A stretch of 64,000 bases of DNA from Caecibacteroides pullorum (GCF_019239235.1 NZ_JAAZTS010000001.1:1-64000); one strand, 5' to 3'. Shown: positions 19,145 to 28,876, numbered from the stretch's first letter. Notes: generated by a model not told the origin, from the sequence alone. Program-made: numbers and translations.

Positions 19145-19984
19145 TCAGAAGCGGAAGCTGCATTGCACGCCCACGGATTTGTCTTTCAGTGTGGCTGGGT
19201 TGTAGTAGCCTCCTGTCTGATTGTTGATGAGGGTGGGTTCCACCTTCATGCTCAGGTCGGGGCCGATGTCGAAATTGGACAATTCGGCGTCCACATAAGC
19301 ATCGACCACGGATATCAGATAGACGCCGATGAAGGCGAAGATACTCAAGTCGCGCCAACGGCGATAGGTGTCCTTGCGCTTACGCAGGGTTTCTGTGATT
19401 TGCGAGTGCGATACGCGGTCGATGTAGCCCGGCGGTAGCAGGTCGGTGATACTGCTGGAGTCCCATTTCTCGTTGACGGCGTCGACGTAGGCAGCTTGGT
19501 AATCTTTGTACATTTTGCCGTTCCATGTCAGGGCATAGGCACAACCAGCAAATCCGCCGTAGACGATGGGCAGCTTCCAATACTTGCGGTTGTAGATTTG
19601 TCCGCCGCCGGGGATGACCAGTGCCAGCCAAGTAGCTTTGGTCGGATTGGGTACCCATTGCTTGCGTTTCAGTTCGCGGCTCAGGCTGTCCGTCGGATCT
19701 TTTTCTTGCTTGATGTCGGGGCTGGCCGTCAGTTCAAGCATTTTTTTCTTGTTCTCGTTGGCAATGCTGTCGGCCGTTGCTTTTGCCAGAGCGTCCAGCG
19801 TGTCGGCTTTTAAGACCTGTTGCTGGGGGGAGAGTGTCTTGTGGGTCGTGTCGGCCTGCAGCTCGTGCGATCTGCGAAGGGCGGCGCGAGGGCGGTTCTG
19901 CCCATACACGACAATCCCTGCCGCCTGTAGGAAACAGAGCAGCAGGGCTGTCAGTATCTGATATTTAAGTCTTCTTCTTGTCAT
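19145..19984 (-). CDS. DUF5683 domain protein
   Basis: 279 residues. N-terminal hydrophobic signal (KYQILTALLLCFLQAAGIVVYGQ). A low-complexity region (about 30-110) precedes the DUF5683 domain with PNPTKATWLALVIPGGGQIYNRKYWKLPI and hydrophobic segments near 140 and 230. The start overlaps the end of parB by four bases (ATGA), so it is translationally coupled to parB. The function of DUF5683 is not known. Its place beside ParB and a peptidoglycan hydrolase suggests a link to cell-envelope growth or chromosome positioning, which is inference only. Confidence 0.9.
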   Translation of the reverse strand: MTRRRLKYQILTALLLCFLQAAGIVVYGQNRPRAALRRSHELQADTTHKTLSPQQQVLKADTLDALAKATADSIANENKKKMLELTASPDIKQEKDPTDSLSRELKRKQWVPNPTKATWLALVIPGGGQIYNRKYWKLPIVYGGFAGCAYALTWNGKMYKDYQAAYVDAVNEKWDSSSITDLLPPGYIDRVSHSQITETLRKRKDTYRRWRDLSIFAFIGVYLISVVDAYVDAELSNFDIGPDLSMKVEPTLINNQTGGYYNPATLKDKSVGVQCSFRF

Positions 19985-20871
19985 TTATTTTTCAGCGTGT
20001 CGAGGATGCCGATGATGCGTTCTAATTCTTCTTCGTTGCTGAAAGGGATGCTGATTTTGCCTTTTCCCTTTTCTGAACAGGTCAACTGGACCTTGGCGCT
20101 GAAGAAGTTTGAAAGTTGTTGTTTCAACAGGTTGAATTCTTCGGGCAGTTTGGCTCGTTTGGGAGCTATCTTGCGCCCTCCGCTTTTCACGGCTTCGCCT
20201 TCGCTCAGCGACTTGACGATTTCTTCCACCTTGCGGACGGAGTAGCCATGCTCCAGTATTTCCTCGTAGATCTTCACTTGCAGCTTGGGGTCGTCCAGCG
20301 TCACGAGAGCGCGGGCGTGTCCCATGTCTATCTGCTTGTTTTGCAAGCCCATCTGTACGGGCGCGGGCAGCTTCAGCAGGCGCAGGTAGTTGGCGATGGT
20401 GGTGCGTTTCTTGCCCACGCGTTCGCTCAGGCGCTCCTGCGTCAGGCCGTACTGTTCGAGCAGGTGCTGGTAGGCCAGGGCTATTTCCACCGAGTTGAGG
20501 TCTTCGCGCTGGATGTTCTCGATGAGGGCCATTTCCATGACGTTCTCGTCGTCGGCGGTGCGGATGTAGGCGGGTATGCGGGTGAGGCCTGCCATCTGCG
20601 AGGCACGGAAGCGTCGTTCGCCGGCAATGAGCTGGTACTCGTCGTCCGAGAGCTTGCGCAGCGTGACGGGCTGGATGATGCCAATCTCGGCGATGGAGTC
20701 GGCCAGTTCCTGCAGGGCAGTCGGGTCGAACTCACGTCGCGGCTGGTTGGGGTTGACGACAATCTTCGACAACTCTATCTCGTTGATGGAGGAAGAGCCT
20801 TCGGTCTGCACGTCGTCCATGGAGAGCAGTGCGTCTAGGCCGCGTCCTAATGCATTTCTTTTTAGTGCCAT
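19981..20871 (-). CDS. parB: Chromosome-partitioning protein ParB
   Basis: 296 residues. N-terminal RGLDALL motif, ParB/Srx core with the CTP-binding/ParB box GERRFRASQMAGL and the preceding PNQPRREFD, a central helix-turn-helix (about 130-200) and a C-terminal dimerisation region. It loads at parS and spreads as a CTP-dependent clamp. I did not see a parS palindrome in this window. The gene is 23 bases after parA. Confidence 0.96.
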   Translation of the reverse strand: MALKRNALGRGLDALLSMDDVQTEGSSSINEIELSKIVVNPNQPRREFDPTALQELADSIAEIGIIQPVTLRKLSDDEYQLIAGERRFRASQMAGLTRIPAYIRTADDENVMEMALIENIQREDLNSVEIALAYQHLLEQYGLTQERLSERVGKKRTTIANYLRLLKLPAPVQMGLQNKQIDMGHARALVTLDDPKLQVKIYEEILEHGYSVRKVEEIVKSLSEGEAVKSGGRKIAPKRAKLPEEFNLLKQQLSNFFSAKVQLTCSEKGKGKISIPFSNEEELERIIGILDTLKNK

Positions 20872-20894
20872 ATCTGTCAGTTTCCTTTTTTTCT

Positions 20895-21659
20895 TTATTT
20901 TTCTCTTTCTATCAGCTCCTTGGCCAGTGCCATGTGGTTCTTGGCGCCTGTAGAGTCTGCGTCGTAGAGGATGGTGGGCAGGCCGTAGCTGGGCGCTTCG
21001 CTCAGTTTCACGTTGCGCTGGATGACGGTCTTGAACACCAGTTCCTGGAAGTGGCGTTTCACTTCGTCGTAGATTTGGTTGGCCTGTCGCAGGCGCGAGT
21101 CGTACATCGTCAGCAGGAAGCCTTCGATTTCGAGGGCCGGGTTCAGCTTCGACTTGATGATCTTGATGGTGTTCAGCAGCTTGCTGATGCCTTCGAGCGC
21201 GAAGTATTCGGCCTGCACGGGGATGATGACCGAGTCGGCGGCGGTAAGCGCGTTGACGGTAATGAGTCCCAACGACGGCGAGCAGTCTATTAGAATATAA
21301 TCAAATTCGCTTTTCAGCGGCGAGAGCACTTCCTTCAGGATCCGTTCGCGATTCTTCAGGTTGAGCATTTCGATTTCGGCGCCTACGAGGTTGATGTGAG
21401 AAGAGATGACTTTCAGCGTGTCTATCTCCGTGTCATGGATGGCTTCACGCACGTCGGCACGGTCGATAATGCACTCGTAGATAGTACATTCGGCTTGCTT
21501 GATGTCCACTCCAAGTCCCGATGAGGCGTTGGCTTGGGGGTCGGCGTCCACAACGAGCACTTTCTTTTCAAGGGTGGCCAGCGAGGCTGCCAGGTTGATG
21601 GTGGTGGTAGTCTTGCCCACGCCTCCCTTTTGGTTTGCCATTGCAATAATTTTTCCCAT
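20895..21659 (-). CDS. parA: Chromosome-partitioning ATPase ParA (Soj)
   Basis: 254 residues from the ATG at 21659; another in-frame ATG lies four codons upstream at 21671. I prefer 21659 because family members begin MGKIIA. Deviant Walker A motif KGGVGKTTTTINLA (about residues 11-24), Walker A' VDADPQANASSGLG and Walker B YILIDCSPSLGL. It forms nucleoid-bound dimers that drive ParB-parS complexes apart. First gene of the minus-strand par cluster. The region upstream (21672-21970) contains no gene. Confidence 0.95.
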   Translation of the reverse strand: MGKIIAMANQKGGVGKTTTTINLAASLATLEKKVLVVDADPQANASSGLGVDIKQAECTIYECIIDRADVREAIHDTEIDTLKVISSHINLVGAEIEMLNLKNRERILKEVLSPLKSEFDYILIDCSPSLGLITVNALTAADSVIIPVQAEYFALEGISKLLNTIKIIKSKLNPALEIEGFLLTMYDSRLRQANQIYDEVKRHFQELVFKTVIQRNVKLSEAPSYGLPTILYDADSTGAKNHMALAKELIEREK

Positions 21660-21970
21660 ATTCTCTATCATTTATCGGCGGCGAAATAAGCGATTATTTC
21701 TGATAGTGCCAGCATGAAAAGGGAAGAGATTGCAAAAACGGTTGATAAGTCGCCCTTTTTGTTAATAACTTGCGGGCGGCAGGTTGCTCCTCCTCTTCTT
21801 CCGTTATTTTTCTCTGGGTAGTTCCCCTTTCGAGCCGACGGCAAATATACACAATTATATTGGAAATCTTAGACTTTTGTGCCGTCGCTTGGGGAAGATT
21901 AAGATTTATTTTCCGCCTTTTGAGGCTTGGAGGCGGGGAGTGAACTCAGTGCTGTATCTGCCACGCCAGG

Positions 21971-22029
21971 GAAAGCACTGTTTTTTGCAGAGGAAAGCAG
22001 TGCTTTCTGGTGGAGAAAGCATTGCTTTC
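21971..22029. repeat. 22-base-period array of GAAAGCA-N-TGCTTTC palindromes
   Basis: Units start at 21971, 21993 and 22015, exactly 22 bases apart. Units two and three are perfect 7-1-7 palindromes (GAAAGCA-N-TGCTTTC); unit one keeps only its left half. The spacers are 7 bases. A run of seven T follows unit three. The array lies just after the stop codon of the DUF456 gene and may also end its transcript. The geometry is the same as in the array at 10941, though the sequence is different. Confidence 0.85.
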
Positions 22030-22036
22030 CTTTTTT

Positions 22037-22510
22037 TCACCATACGGCTTCCACAAACTTCCAAAGGAAATAGCCGCAGAGGGTGCACTTCACTACTGTG
22101 CCCAGCAGGAAGCCTACCAGCGAGCCAAGACCTGAACGGAGGGCTTCTTTCGTCTCGCGTCCGCCCAGCAGTTCGCCGATGAAAGCACCCAAGAAGGGGC
22201 CGAGGATGATGCCCCACGGCATGAAGAACAAGCCTACGAGGGTGCCTGCCAGGCATCCACGCTCGCCCCATCGGCTGCCACCGCTATACTTGGCGCCCAG
22301 CAGGGGGACGAAGTAGTCGAGCACCTGGACGATAACGACCAGCACGAGCCACACCACCAGCTGCGTAGGACTGAACTGTACGCGGTCGGTAAAGTGGAGC
22401 AGTAACATGCCCCCATAGGCCAGCGGAGGGCCGGGCAGGGCAGGGAGGATGCATCCCGCCAGGCCTGCCAGCAGGCAGAGGATGCCCAGAATGATTAACA
22501 AGATGTTCAT
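22037..22510 (-). CDS. DUF456 domain membrane protein
   Basis: 157 residues, almost entirely hydrophobic, with about four transmembrane helices and glycine-rich loops (GCILPALPGPPLAYGGMLLLH, GTWG-type helix breaks and FMPWGIILGPFLGAFIGEL). This pattern is typical of DUF456, a small inner-membrane family of unknown function. It is divergent from surE. Confidence 0.9.
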   Translation of the reverse strand: MNILLIILGILCLLAGLAGCILPALPGPPLAYGGMLLLHFTDRVQFSPTQLVVWLVLVVIVQVLDYFVPLLGAKYSGGSRWGERGCLAGTLVGLFFMPWGIILGPFLGAFIGELLGGRETKEALRSGLGSLVGFLLGTVVKCTLCGYFLWKFVEAVW

Positions 22511-22620
22511 AGCCGAATCATGAAGTTTTTCGCAAAAATAAACGTTACCTGCCGAATTGCCAAATTTTTGCCGTTATAGAAGTTTGACGGCTCTTTTTTT
22601 TATTTCCCCTCTAAAGTTGC

Positions 22621-22628
22621 TACCTTTG
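22621..22628 (+). promoter_or_regulatory. surE -7 promoter box
   Basis: TACCTTTG at 22621-22628, 24 bases before ATG 22653. It rules out the longer ORF that would start at 22557, because that start lies upstream of the promoter. No good TTG is seen at the expected -33 position. Confidence 0.6.
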
Positions 22629-22652
22629 TCGGCAGTTAACAAAAATGTTTGT

Positions 22653-23423
22653 ATGAGTATGGAAAATCAAAGACCTTTGATATTGGTATCGAACGATGAC
22701 GGCATCGTTGCGAAAGGAATCAGTGAGCTGATCAAGTTTCTCCGTCCGCTGGGTGAAGTGGTAGTAATGGCCCCCGACAAGGCCCGTTCGGGCACGGGTT
22801 GTGCGCTCACTACAGGCGAACCTATCCACTACAGCCTTGTGCGCAAGGACGTAGGCTTGACGGTCTATAAGTGCTCGGGCAACCCTGCCGACTGTGTGAA
22901 GCTGGCTTTTGAGACGGTGCTCGACCGCAAGCCCGACCTCGTGGTGGGCGGCATCAACCACGGTGACAACTCGGCTACGAACGTTCACTACTCGGGCACA
23001 ATGGGAGTCGTCATCGAAGGATGTCTCAAGGGAGTGCCTTCCATCGGCTTCTCTCTGTGCAGTCACGAGCCCGATGCCAACTTTACGGCCGCAGGTCCTT
23101 ACGTGCGCGACATTGCCCGCCTGGTGCTCGAGAAGGGACTGCCCGCGCTGACCTGCCTCAATGTGAACTTCCCCGACACGCAGGAACTGAAGGGCGTCAA
23201 AATCTGCCGTCAGACGAAGGGACAATGGACCAGCGAATGGGAAAACTTTGCCCATCGCGGCGACAACCATTACTATTGGCTGACGGGTTCGTTTGTGGAC
23301 GAAGATGCCGACCAGGAGGATACCGACCACTGGGCGCTGGCCAACGGTTATGTAGCCATTACACCTACTACGGTCGATGTCACGGCCTATGGCATGATTG
23401 ACGAGCTGAAGACTTGGTTCTAA
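22653..23423 (+). CDS. surE: 5'/3'-nucleotidase SurE
   Basis: 256 residues from ATG 22653 (ATG 22659 is also possible). SurE-type metal-dependent phosphatase that dephosphorylates nucleoside monophosphates. The N-terminal metal site reads ILVSNDDGI, followed by VVAPD-like [13 protein letters not shown] and the INHGDN motif ([21 protein letters not shown]), all conserved. The gene is four bases upstream of lpxB, so the two are an operon. Confidence 0.95.
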   Translation: MSMENQRPLILVSNDDGIVAKGISELIKFLRPLGEVVVMAPDKARSGTGCALTTGEPIHYSLVRKDVGLTVYKCSGNPADCVKLAFETVLDRKPDLVVGGINHGDNSATNVHYSGTMGVVIEGCLKGVPSIGFSLCSHEPDANFTAAGPYVRDIARLVLEKGLPALTCLNVNFPDTQELKGVKICRQTKGQWTSEWENFAHRGDNHYYWLTGSFVDEDADQEDTDHWALANGYVAITPTTVDVTAYGMIDELKTWF

Positions 23424-23427
23424 TCGT

Positions 23428-24570
23428 ATGAAATACTACCTGATTGTCGGCGAAGCCTCGGGCGACCTTCATGCGTCGCACCTGATGGTGGCCTTGCGTC
23501 GCGAAGACCCGCAGGCGGAGTTCCGCTTCTTTGGGGGCGACCTGATGGCTGCCGCGGGCGGTTGTGCGCCTGTGAAGCACTACCGCGACCTGGCCTACAT
23601 GGGCTTCGTCCCCGTCCTGCTCCACTTGCGCACCATCTTTGCCAACATGGACTTCTGCAAGCACGACATCGTGGAGTGGCGGCCCGACGCCTTGATACTG
23701 GTGGATTACCCAGGCTTCAACCTCAGCATCGCCAAGTACATCCATGCTCGCACGCGTATCCCTGTCTACTACTACATCGCTCCCAAGATATGGGCGTGGA
23801 AGGAGTACCGCATCAAGAACATCAAGCGCGACGTGGACGAGCTTTTCTCCATCCTGCCTTTCGAGGTCGATTTCTTCGAGGGAAAGCACCAATACCCCAT
23901 CCATTATGTGGGCAATCCGACGCTGGACGAGGTGGTCGCCTTCCGTGCTTCCTACAAGGAGACACGCCAGGACTTCTTCGAGCGCAACGGCTTGCAGGCC
24001 AAGCCCGTTATCGCTTTGCTTGCAGGCAGCCGCAAGCAGGAAATCAAGGACAACCTGCCTGACATGATTCGGGCGGCTTCCTCCTTCGGTGGTTATCAGC
24101 TGGTGTTGGCAGGCGCGCCAGGCATCGATGCCGACTACTATCGCGCCTATATAGGCGACGCCGACGTGAAAGTCATCTTCGGCCAAACTTACGAACTGCT
24201 GAGTCATGCCGACGCGGCGCTGGTCACTTCGGGCACGGCCACACTCGAGACGGCCCTCTTCCGCGTGCCGCAGGTGGTGTGCTACCATACGCCCATCGGA
24301 CGCGTCATCGCTTTCCTGAAGCGGCATATATTGAAAGTGAAGTATATCTCGCTTGTCAACCTGATTGCAGGGCGCGAGGTGGTGCGCGAGCTGGTGGCCG
24401 ACACGATGACGGTAGCGCAGATAAAGATCGAACTGGGTCGTATCCTCAACGACGAAAGCTGGCGCAGGGAGATGCTGGCAGGCTACGACGAGGTAAGCAA
24501 ACGCCTGGGTGAACCAGGCGCCCCTGCCAAGGCGGCTTGTCTTATCCGTTCGTTGTTGGCAAAGGACTGA
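23428..24570 (+). CDS. lpxB: Lipid-A-disaccharide synthase
   Basis: 380 residues, family GT19. It joins UDP-2,3-diacylglucosamine with lipid X to make the lipid A disaccharide on the inner face of the inner membrane. Visible motifs are GEASGDLHASHL at the N-terminus, LVDYPGFNLSIAKY, YYIAPKIWAWKEYR, the LAGSRKQEI loop that binds the nucleotide sugar and the C-terminal SGTATLETALFRVPQVVCY. A terminator follows at 24611-24650. Confidence 0.96.
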   Translation: MKYYLIVGEASGDLHASHLMVALRREDPQAEFRFFGGDLMAAAGGCAPVKHYRDLAYMGFVPVLLHLRTIFANMDFCKHDIVEWRPDALILVDYPGFNLSIAKYIHARTRIPVYYYIAPKIWAWKEYRIKNIKRDVDELFSILPFEVDFFEGKHQYPIHYVGNPTLDEVVAFRASYKETRQDFFERNGLQAKPVIALLAGSRKQEIKDNLPDMIRAASSFGGYQLVLAGAPGIDADYYRAYIGDADVKVIFGQTYELLSHADAALVTSGTATLETALFRVPQVVCYHTPIGRVIAFLKRHILKVKYISLVNLIAGREVVRELVADTMTVAQIKIELGRILNDESWRREMLAGYDEVSKRLGEPGAPAKAACLIRSLLAKD

Positions 24571-24610
24571 TTGTAAACCAGTCTGTGTATTTCAAATAAA
24601 ATGTTAAAAG

Positions 24611-24650
24611 CGGGCAGGTCGATGCAGTAAATGCGCGATCTGCCCGTTTT
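24611..24650 (+). terminator. surE-lpxB terminator
   Basis: CGGGCAG (24611-24617) pairs with CTGCCCG around a long loop that also contains the pair TCGATGCA/TGCGCGA. The stem ends in TTTT. Confidence 0.75.
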
Positions 24651-24684
24651 CTTGTCAGAAATCAGAAGATAAATTGTGAGGATT

Positions 24685-25446
24685 ATGAAAAAAGTACATT
24701 GGTTTGTCCTGTTGTTATGCCTGGCTTTGTCGCCCGTCTTCCAGTCGTGCGACGATGGCGATGGCTATTCAATAGGTGATTTTACGCCTCCTTTGTGGGC
24801 GACGGTTCGTGTCGGTGGAGGCGCTTTCTATCTGGATTGTGATGTTTGGGGCACGCTTTGGCCTGTCAATACCGATATGGGGTGGTATACGCCTGTCGAC
24901 GGCCAGCGAGTCATCACTTACTTCAACCCTCTGTGGGACAACTACGAGGGATACGATCATGCGGTCAAGATTTTGGGTATCCAAAACGTGTTGACCAAAC
25001 AGGTGGAGACCTTGACGCCCGAGACGGACGAAGAGTTTGGTAACGACTCTGTTACTATTTACCAGGGCGATATCAGCATTAGCGGTGGATACATGAACAT
25101 TATCTTCCTTCAGAATCTGCCTGCCAAGGAGAAACACCGTATCAGCCTTGTGCGTCCGCAAGACGATGCCGAGCTCTATGGTGAAGACGGCTATGTCCAT
25201 CTGGAGTTGCGCTACAACGACTATGACGATGTGACGGGCTATGGCAATTGGGGAGCTGTTTCCTACAACCTCAGTAGCCTGAACTTCACAGATGCCACAA
25301 AGGGTATCAAGCTGAAACTCAATTCTTCGGTCAATGGCGAAGTAGAAGTCGCATTCGACTTTGTTTCGTCTGATGATGAAGGCGAAGGCAGCTCGGAAAA
25401 AGGCTTGCAACGTAATGTAGACCTGTCGAAGATACAGCTGAAATAA
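24685..25446 (+). CDS. NigD-like lipoprotein
   Basis: 253 residues from ATG 24685; another ATG is three codons upstream at 24676. A lipoprotein signal peptide ends at FQSC (Cys about residue 22), followed by Asp residues (CDDGDGYS), which in Bacteroidetes can be part of export to the cell surface. The rest is beta-rich and matches the NigD-like family first described beside a bacteriocin gene of Prevotella. Its function is unknown here: no bacteriocin gene lies next to it. It has its own terminator, 25475-25519. Confidence 0.85.
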   Translation: MKKVHWFVLLLCLALSPVFQSCDDGDGYSIGDFTPPLWATVRVGGGAFYLDCDVWGTLWPVNTDMGWYTPVDGQRVITYFNPLWDNYEGYDHAVKILGIQNVLTKQVETLTPETDEEFGNDSVTIYQGDISISGGYMNIIFLQNLPAKEKHRISLVRPQDDAELYGEDGYVHLELRYNDYDDVTGYGNWGAVSYNLSSLNFTDATKGIKLKLNSSVNGEVEVAFDFVSSDDEGEGSSEKGLQRNVDLSKIQLK

Positions 25447-25474
25447 TGTCTTTTTAAATTGGTATGTAAAGTCG

Positions 25475-25519
25475 GAGGCCCCGAAAGCGGATATATGTCC
25501 AGCTTTCGGGGCCTCGTTT
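25475..25519. terminator. Strong bidirectional terminator
   Basis: GAGGCCCCGAAAGC (25475-25488) pairs perfectly with GCTTTCGGGGCCTC (25502-25515), followed by GTTTT. It lies between the convergent NigD-like gene and cdsA. Confidence 0.9.
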
Positions 25520-25546
25520 TATAGGGTTGTCCCAGGTGGAAATCTT

Positions 25547-26386
25547 TTAGAGCAGCGTCAGTGCAAACAGGTAGCAGACGGCGGCAGGGATAGCCATCAG
25601 AGCGCTGTCGAAGCGGTCGAGCATGCCTCCATGGCCTGGCAGGATATTGCCCGAATCCTTGATGCCCAGCTGACGCTTCATGAGCGATTCGGTCAGGTCG
25701 CCCCATGTGCCGAAGATGACCACTACTACAGCCAGCCCGGCCCATTGGCCTACCGACATGAAGTCGTAGTAGTGGGCAAAGATAAATGAGGATGCGATAG
25801 AGAAGACAGCTCCTCCGATACTGCCTTCCCATGACTTTTTGGGCGAGATACGCTCGAAAAGACGGTGCTTTCCTATCAGCGAACCAACGCAATAGGCACC
25901 CGTGTCGCTCAGCCAGATGAAGACAAAGATGGAGAGCGGCAGGATGGGGTTGTAGCTCACGCTGCTCGCCGCTGGGTCGTTGTGGAAGGCCAGTACATTG
26001 AGCAAGGCGAAGGGCAGGGCCACGTAGAGCTGGCTCATCATGGAGAAAGCCCAGTTGCCCAGCGGGTTCTTGTGCTTCAGGTAGAGCTCTGTGATCATCA
26101 TGTAGAGCAGCAGGGCCAGGTAGGGCAGGAAGACGCGTGCGTCGGTAGCCTGCGTGCAGAAGCCCATCAGAGCCAGACAGAGGTAAGCTCCGCCCAGCGA
26201 GGTAATGGTGCGGTTGATTCTTACTTCGCCGCTGGCGTTGACCAGGTGGCCGAACTCATGCACACTCAGGGCGGCAATGAGGGTGAACAGAAGTCCGAAA
26301 GACAGGGGGCTGTAAAGGATGCAGCCCACCAGTACGATGATGAACAGGACGCCTGTAATGGTTCTTTTCACGAGATTGCTTTGCAT
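25547..26386 (-). CDS. cdsA: Phosphatidate cytidylyltransferase
   Basis: 279 residues, polytopic membrane protein. It makes CDP-diacylglycerol from phosphatidate and CTP. The family signature is the C-terminal block SDTGAYCVGSLIGKH with KKSWEGSIGGA and a conserved D-R-F-DS near the end (GHGGMLDRFDS). It follows ftsH by 12 bases, giving the order rsfS-ftsH-cdsA on the minus strand. Confidence 0.95.
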   Translation of the reverse strand: MQSNLVKRTITGVLFIIVLVGCILYSPLSFGLLFTLIAALSVHEFGHLVNASGEVRINRTITSLGGAYLCLALMGFCTQATDARVFLPYLALLLYMMITELYLKHKNPLGNWAFSMMSQLYVALPFALLNVLAFHNDPAASSVSYNPILPLSIFVFIWLSDTGAYCVGSLIGKHRLFERISPKKSWEGSIGGAVFSIASSFIFAHYYDFMSVGQWAGLAVVVVIFGTWGDLTESLMKRQLGIKDSGNILPGHGGMLDRFDSALMAIPAAVCYLFALTLL

Positions 26387-26398
26387 GGCTTTCCTCCT

Positions 26399-28507
26399 TT
26401 ATGCTTCAGTAGGTTGTTCTCCTTTCTTCTCGTCCGCCTTGCCTTCTGCCTGTGCTTTTCCTTCGGCAGGTTCAGAGGCATTTCCCTTTTCCTGCTCTTT
26501 CACATCCAGTACGGCTTGTTCGGCACGTTTGCTTTCTTCTTCAGCTGCTTCCTTCAGCTCCTTGGAAGTCTTGTTGGCGGTGATGATCTCTTCCGAACGC
26601 GAAGCCCAAGGGCGCTTGCCGAAGATTTGCTCCACGTCTTCAGCAAAGATGACTTCCTTCTCGATGAGCAGCTGGGCCAGCTTGTTGTGTCCTTCCTTGT
26701 GTTCGGACAAGATTTGCTTGGCGCGTTCGTACTGCTCGTTCACCATGCGCTTCACTTCCTCGTCGATGAGTTCGGCGGTCTTTTCGCTATAGGGGCGGTT
26801 GAAGGAGTATTCTTCGTTGTTGTAGTAGCACAGGTTGGGCAGCTTTTCGCTCATGCCCAGGTAGGCTGTCATGCCATAAGCCTGCTTCGTCACACGCTCC
26901 AGGTCGTTCATGGCGCCTGTCGAGATGCGGCCCAGGAAGAGGTCTTCGGCGGCGCGTCCGCCCAACGTGGCGCACATTTCGTCGAGCATCTGCTCCTTGG
27001 TCGTGATCTGTCGCTCTTCGGGCAGGTACCAGGCGGCACCCAAGGCCCGTCCGCGTGGCACGATGGTCACCTTGATGAGCGGGTTGGCATATTGCAACAA
27101 CCAGGAGATGCTGGCGTGTCCTGCCTCATGGATGGCGATGGAGCGGCGCTCTTCTTCGGTTGTGATCTTGGTCTTCTTTTCCAGACCTCCCACGATGCGG
27201 TCGACGGCATCGAGGAAGTCCTGCTTGCCTACGAACTTCTTACCGTGGCGGGCGGCTATCAGGGCAGCTTCGTTGCACACGTTGGCGATGTCCGCGCCCG
27301 AGAAGCCAGGTGTCTGACGTGCCAGCAGGTCGACGTCCACCGTTTCGTCTATCTTGATGGGGCGCAGGTGTACGCCGAATACTTCCTTACGTTCGTTCAG
27401 GTCGGGCAGGTCGACGTGTATCTGACGGTCGAAGCGGCCTGCGCGCAACAGGGCCTTGTCGAGCACGTCCACACGGTTGGTGGCGGCCAGGATGATGATG
27501 CCGCTGTTCGAGCCGAAGCCGTCCATCTCGGTCAGCAACTGGTTCAGCGTGTTCTCGCGCTCGTCGTTGCCACCCATGGCGGCCGCTTTCGAGCGGGCAC
27601 GTCCCACGGCGTCGATCTCGTCGATGAACACGATACAAGGAGCTTTCTCCTTAGCTTGGCGGAAAAGGTCGCGCACACGCGAAGCACCCACGCCGACGAA
27701 CATCTCCACGAAGTCCGAGCCTGCCAGCGAGAAGAAGGGTACGTTTGCTTCGCCTGCTACAGCCTTGGCCAGCAATGTCTTACCCGTGCCCGGAGGGCCT
27801 ACCAGCAGGGCGCCCTTGGGGATCTTTCCTCCCAGGTCGGTATATTTCTGAGGCTCCTTGAGGAACTCCACGATTTCTTCCACTTCCTGCTTGGCTTCAG
27901 CCAGGCCGGCTACGTCCTTGAAAGTCACCCTGATGTTCGATCCCTTTTCGAACAGCTGTGCTTTCGACTTGCCGACGTTGAAGATACCTCCACCGCCGCC
28001 CATGCCTCCGCCACTGCTCCAGCGGCGCGACAGGTAGATCCAGAAACCTACCACCAGCAGGATGGGCACTACATTCCACAGGATGAGGCTCATGTAGTTG
28101 CCTTTCTTTTCGTAGGTGATGGCTCCGTCGAAGTGGTTTTCGTCCTTTTCTTTCTGAAGGAAGTCGCCCAGGCTTTCGCGCGAGGGAGCTTCGGTTGTGA
28201 CCATCGGATTGCGTCCCACACGGGTGGAGTCGATTCCGAATACGTTTCCTACGTGTTGTGGCTTGATGTAAGCCTCTACCGAATTGTCGTCAAAGCCCGT
28301 CACGCGGCTGATGTAGCCTTTCTGCACATAGCTTTGAAATTCATCATAGGAGACGTTCTTGCTGCTGACGCCATTTTTGTTGGTCAGCCACAGGCCGGCC
28401 AGCATCATCAGGAGAATCATGTACAGCCAGTTCAGGTTGAACTTGGGCAGGTTCACCTTGTTGTTGCCGTTGCCGGTGTTCTTTTTATTGATGTTATTGT
28501 TGTCCAT
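26399..28507 (-). CDS. ftsH: ATP-dependent zinc metalloprotease FtsH
   Basis: 702 residues. Two N-terminal transmembrane helices (about 25-42 and 128-148) enclose a periplasmic domain. The AAA domain has Walker [14 protein letters not shown], Walker [11 protein letters not shown] and the SRH motif. The M41 protease domain has the zinc motif HEAGH ([12 protein letters not shown]). The long C-terminal tail (about 645-702) is low complexity, rich in Glu, Lys and Ala. It degrades membrane and short-lived cytoplasmic proteins, and in many bacteria the lipid A enzyme LpxC. Confidence 0.96.
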   Translation of the reverse strand: MDNNNINKKNTGNGNNKVNLPKFNLNWLYMILLMMLAGLWLTNKNGVSSKNVSYDEFQSYVQKGYISRVTGFDDNSVEAYIKPQHVGNVFGIDSTRVGRNPMVTTEAPSRESLGDFLQKEKDENHFDGAITYEKKGNYMSLILWNVVPILLVVGFWIYLSRRWSSGGGMGGGGGIFNVGKSKAQLFEKGSNIRVTFKDVAGLAEAKQEVEEIVEFLKEPQKYTDLGGKIPKGALLVGPPGTGKTLLAKAVAGEANVPFFSLAGSDFVEMFVGVGASRVRDLFRQAKEKAPCIVFIDEIDAVGRARSKAAAMGGNDERENTLNQLLTEMDGFGSNSGIIILAATNRVDVLDKALLRAGRFDRQIHVDLPDLNERKEVFGVHLRPIKIDETVDVDLLARQTPGFSGADIANVCNEAALIAARHGKKFVGKQDFLDAVDRIVGGLEKKTKITTEEERRSIAIHEAGHASISWLLQYANPLIKVTIVPRGRALGAAWYLPEERQITTKEQMLDEMCATLGGRAAEDLFLGRISTGAMNDLERVTKQAYGMTAYLGMSEKLPNLCYYNNEEYSFNRPYSEKTAELIDEEVKRMVNEQYERAKQILSEHKEGHNKLAQLLIEKEVIFAEDVEQIFGKRPWASRSEEIITANKTSKELKEAAEEESKRAEQAVLDVKEQEKGNASEPAEGKAQAEGKADEKKGEQPTEA

Positions 28508-28516
28508 ATTCGTTTG

Positions 28517-28876
28517 TTAGTCTAAGTCGGGTATTTCGGTAAGTTTGGCGTCTGCCCAAAGGTTTTCCAGATTGTAGTAGTTGCGCACTTCGGGCAGGAA
28601 TACATGCACCAGTACCTCAGCATAGTCCATGGCCACCCATTGGGCGTTTCTCAGGCCGTCTACTGCATAGGGCTTGGCGTTGGCTCCCTCGCGTGCGAAG
28701 TCTTTGACAGACTCCACGATGGCAGTGACTTGGCTGGGTGAGTTTCCTTGGCAGATGATGAAGTAGTTGCAGATGGTGTCATCTATTTGCGTCAGGTCCG
28801 CAATGACGATTTTTTTTCCTTTTTTATCCTGGATTCCTTCGGTGATTTGTTCGATCAGTTTTTTTGTTTCGTCCAT
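28517..28876 (-). CDS. rsfS: Ribosome silencing factor RsfS
   Basis: 119 residues, the normal length for this family (DUF143). The conserved core contains VIADLTQIDDTICNYFIICQG and the C-terminal WVAMDYAEVLVHVFLPEVRNYYNLENLW. It binds L14 on the large ribosomal subunit to block subunit joining in starved cells. A minus-strand -7 box TATATTTG lies at 28911-28904, about 28 bases before the start. Confidence 0.94.
   Translation of the reverse strand: MDETKKLIEQITEGIQDKKGKKIVIADLTQIDDTICNYFIICQGNSPSQVTAIVESVKDFAREGANAKPYAVDGLRNAQWVAMDYAEVLVHVFLPEVRNYYNLENLWADAKLTEIPDLD

Noticed and set aside
17826..19358. Longer version of the lytic transglycosylase starting at 19358
   Set aside because: The extra 84 residues are Arg-rich translation of the neighbouring gene's DNA; the signal peptide starts at 19106.
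21672..21970. parS site near parA-parB
   Set aside because: No TGTTTCACGTGAAACA-like palindrome was found by eye here or nearby.
22557..22652. Longer N-terminus for SurE
   Set aside because: A -7 promoter box (22621-22628) lies inside it and family members start near 22653.
25865..28525. 886-codon open frame on the plus strand, antisense to cdsA and ftsH
   Set aside because: It overlaps two well-conserved genes, has His/Gln/Val-rich low-information composition and no family features; it is a codon-bias shadow.
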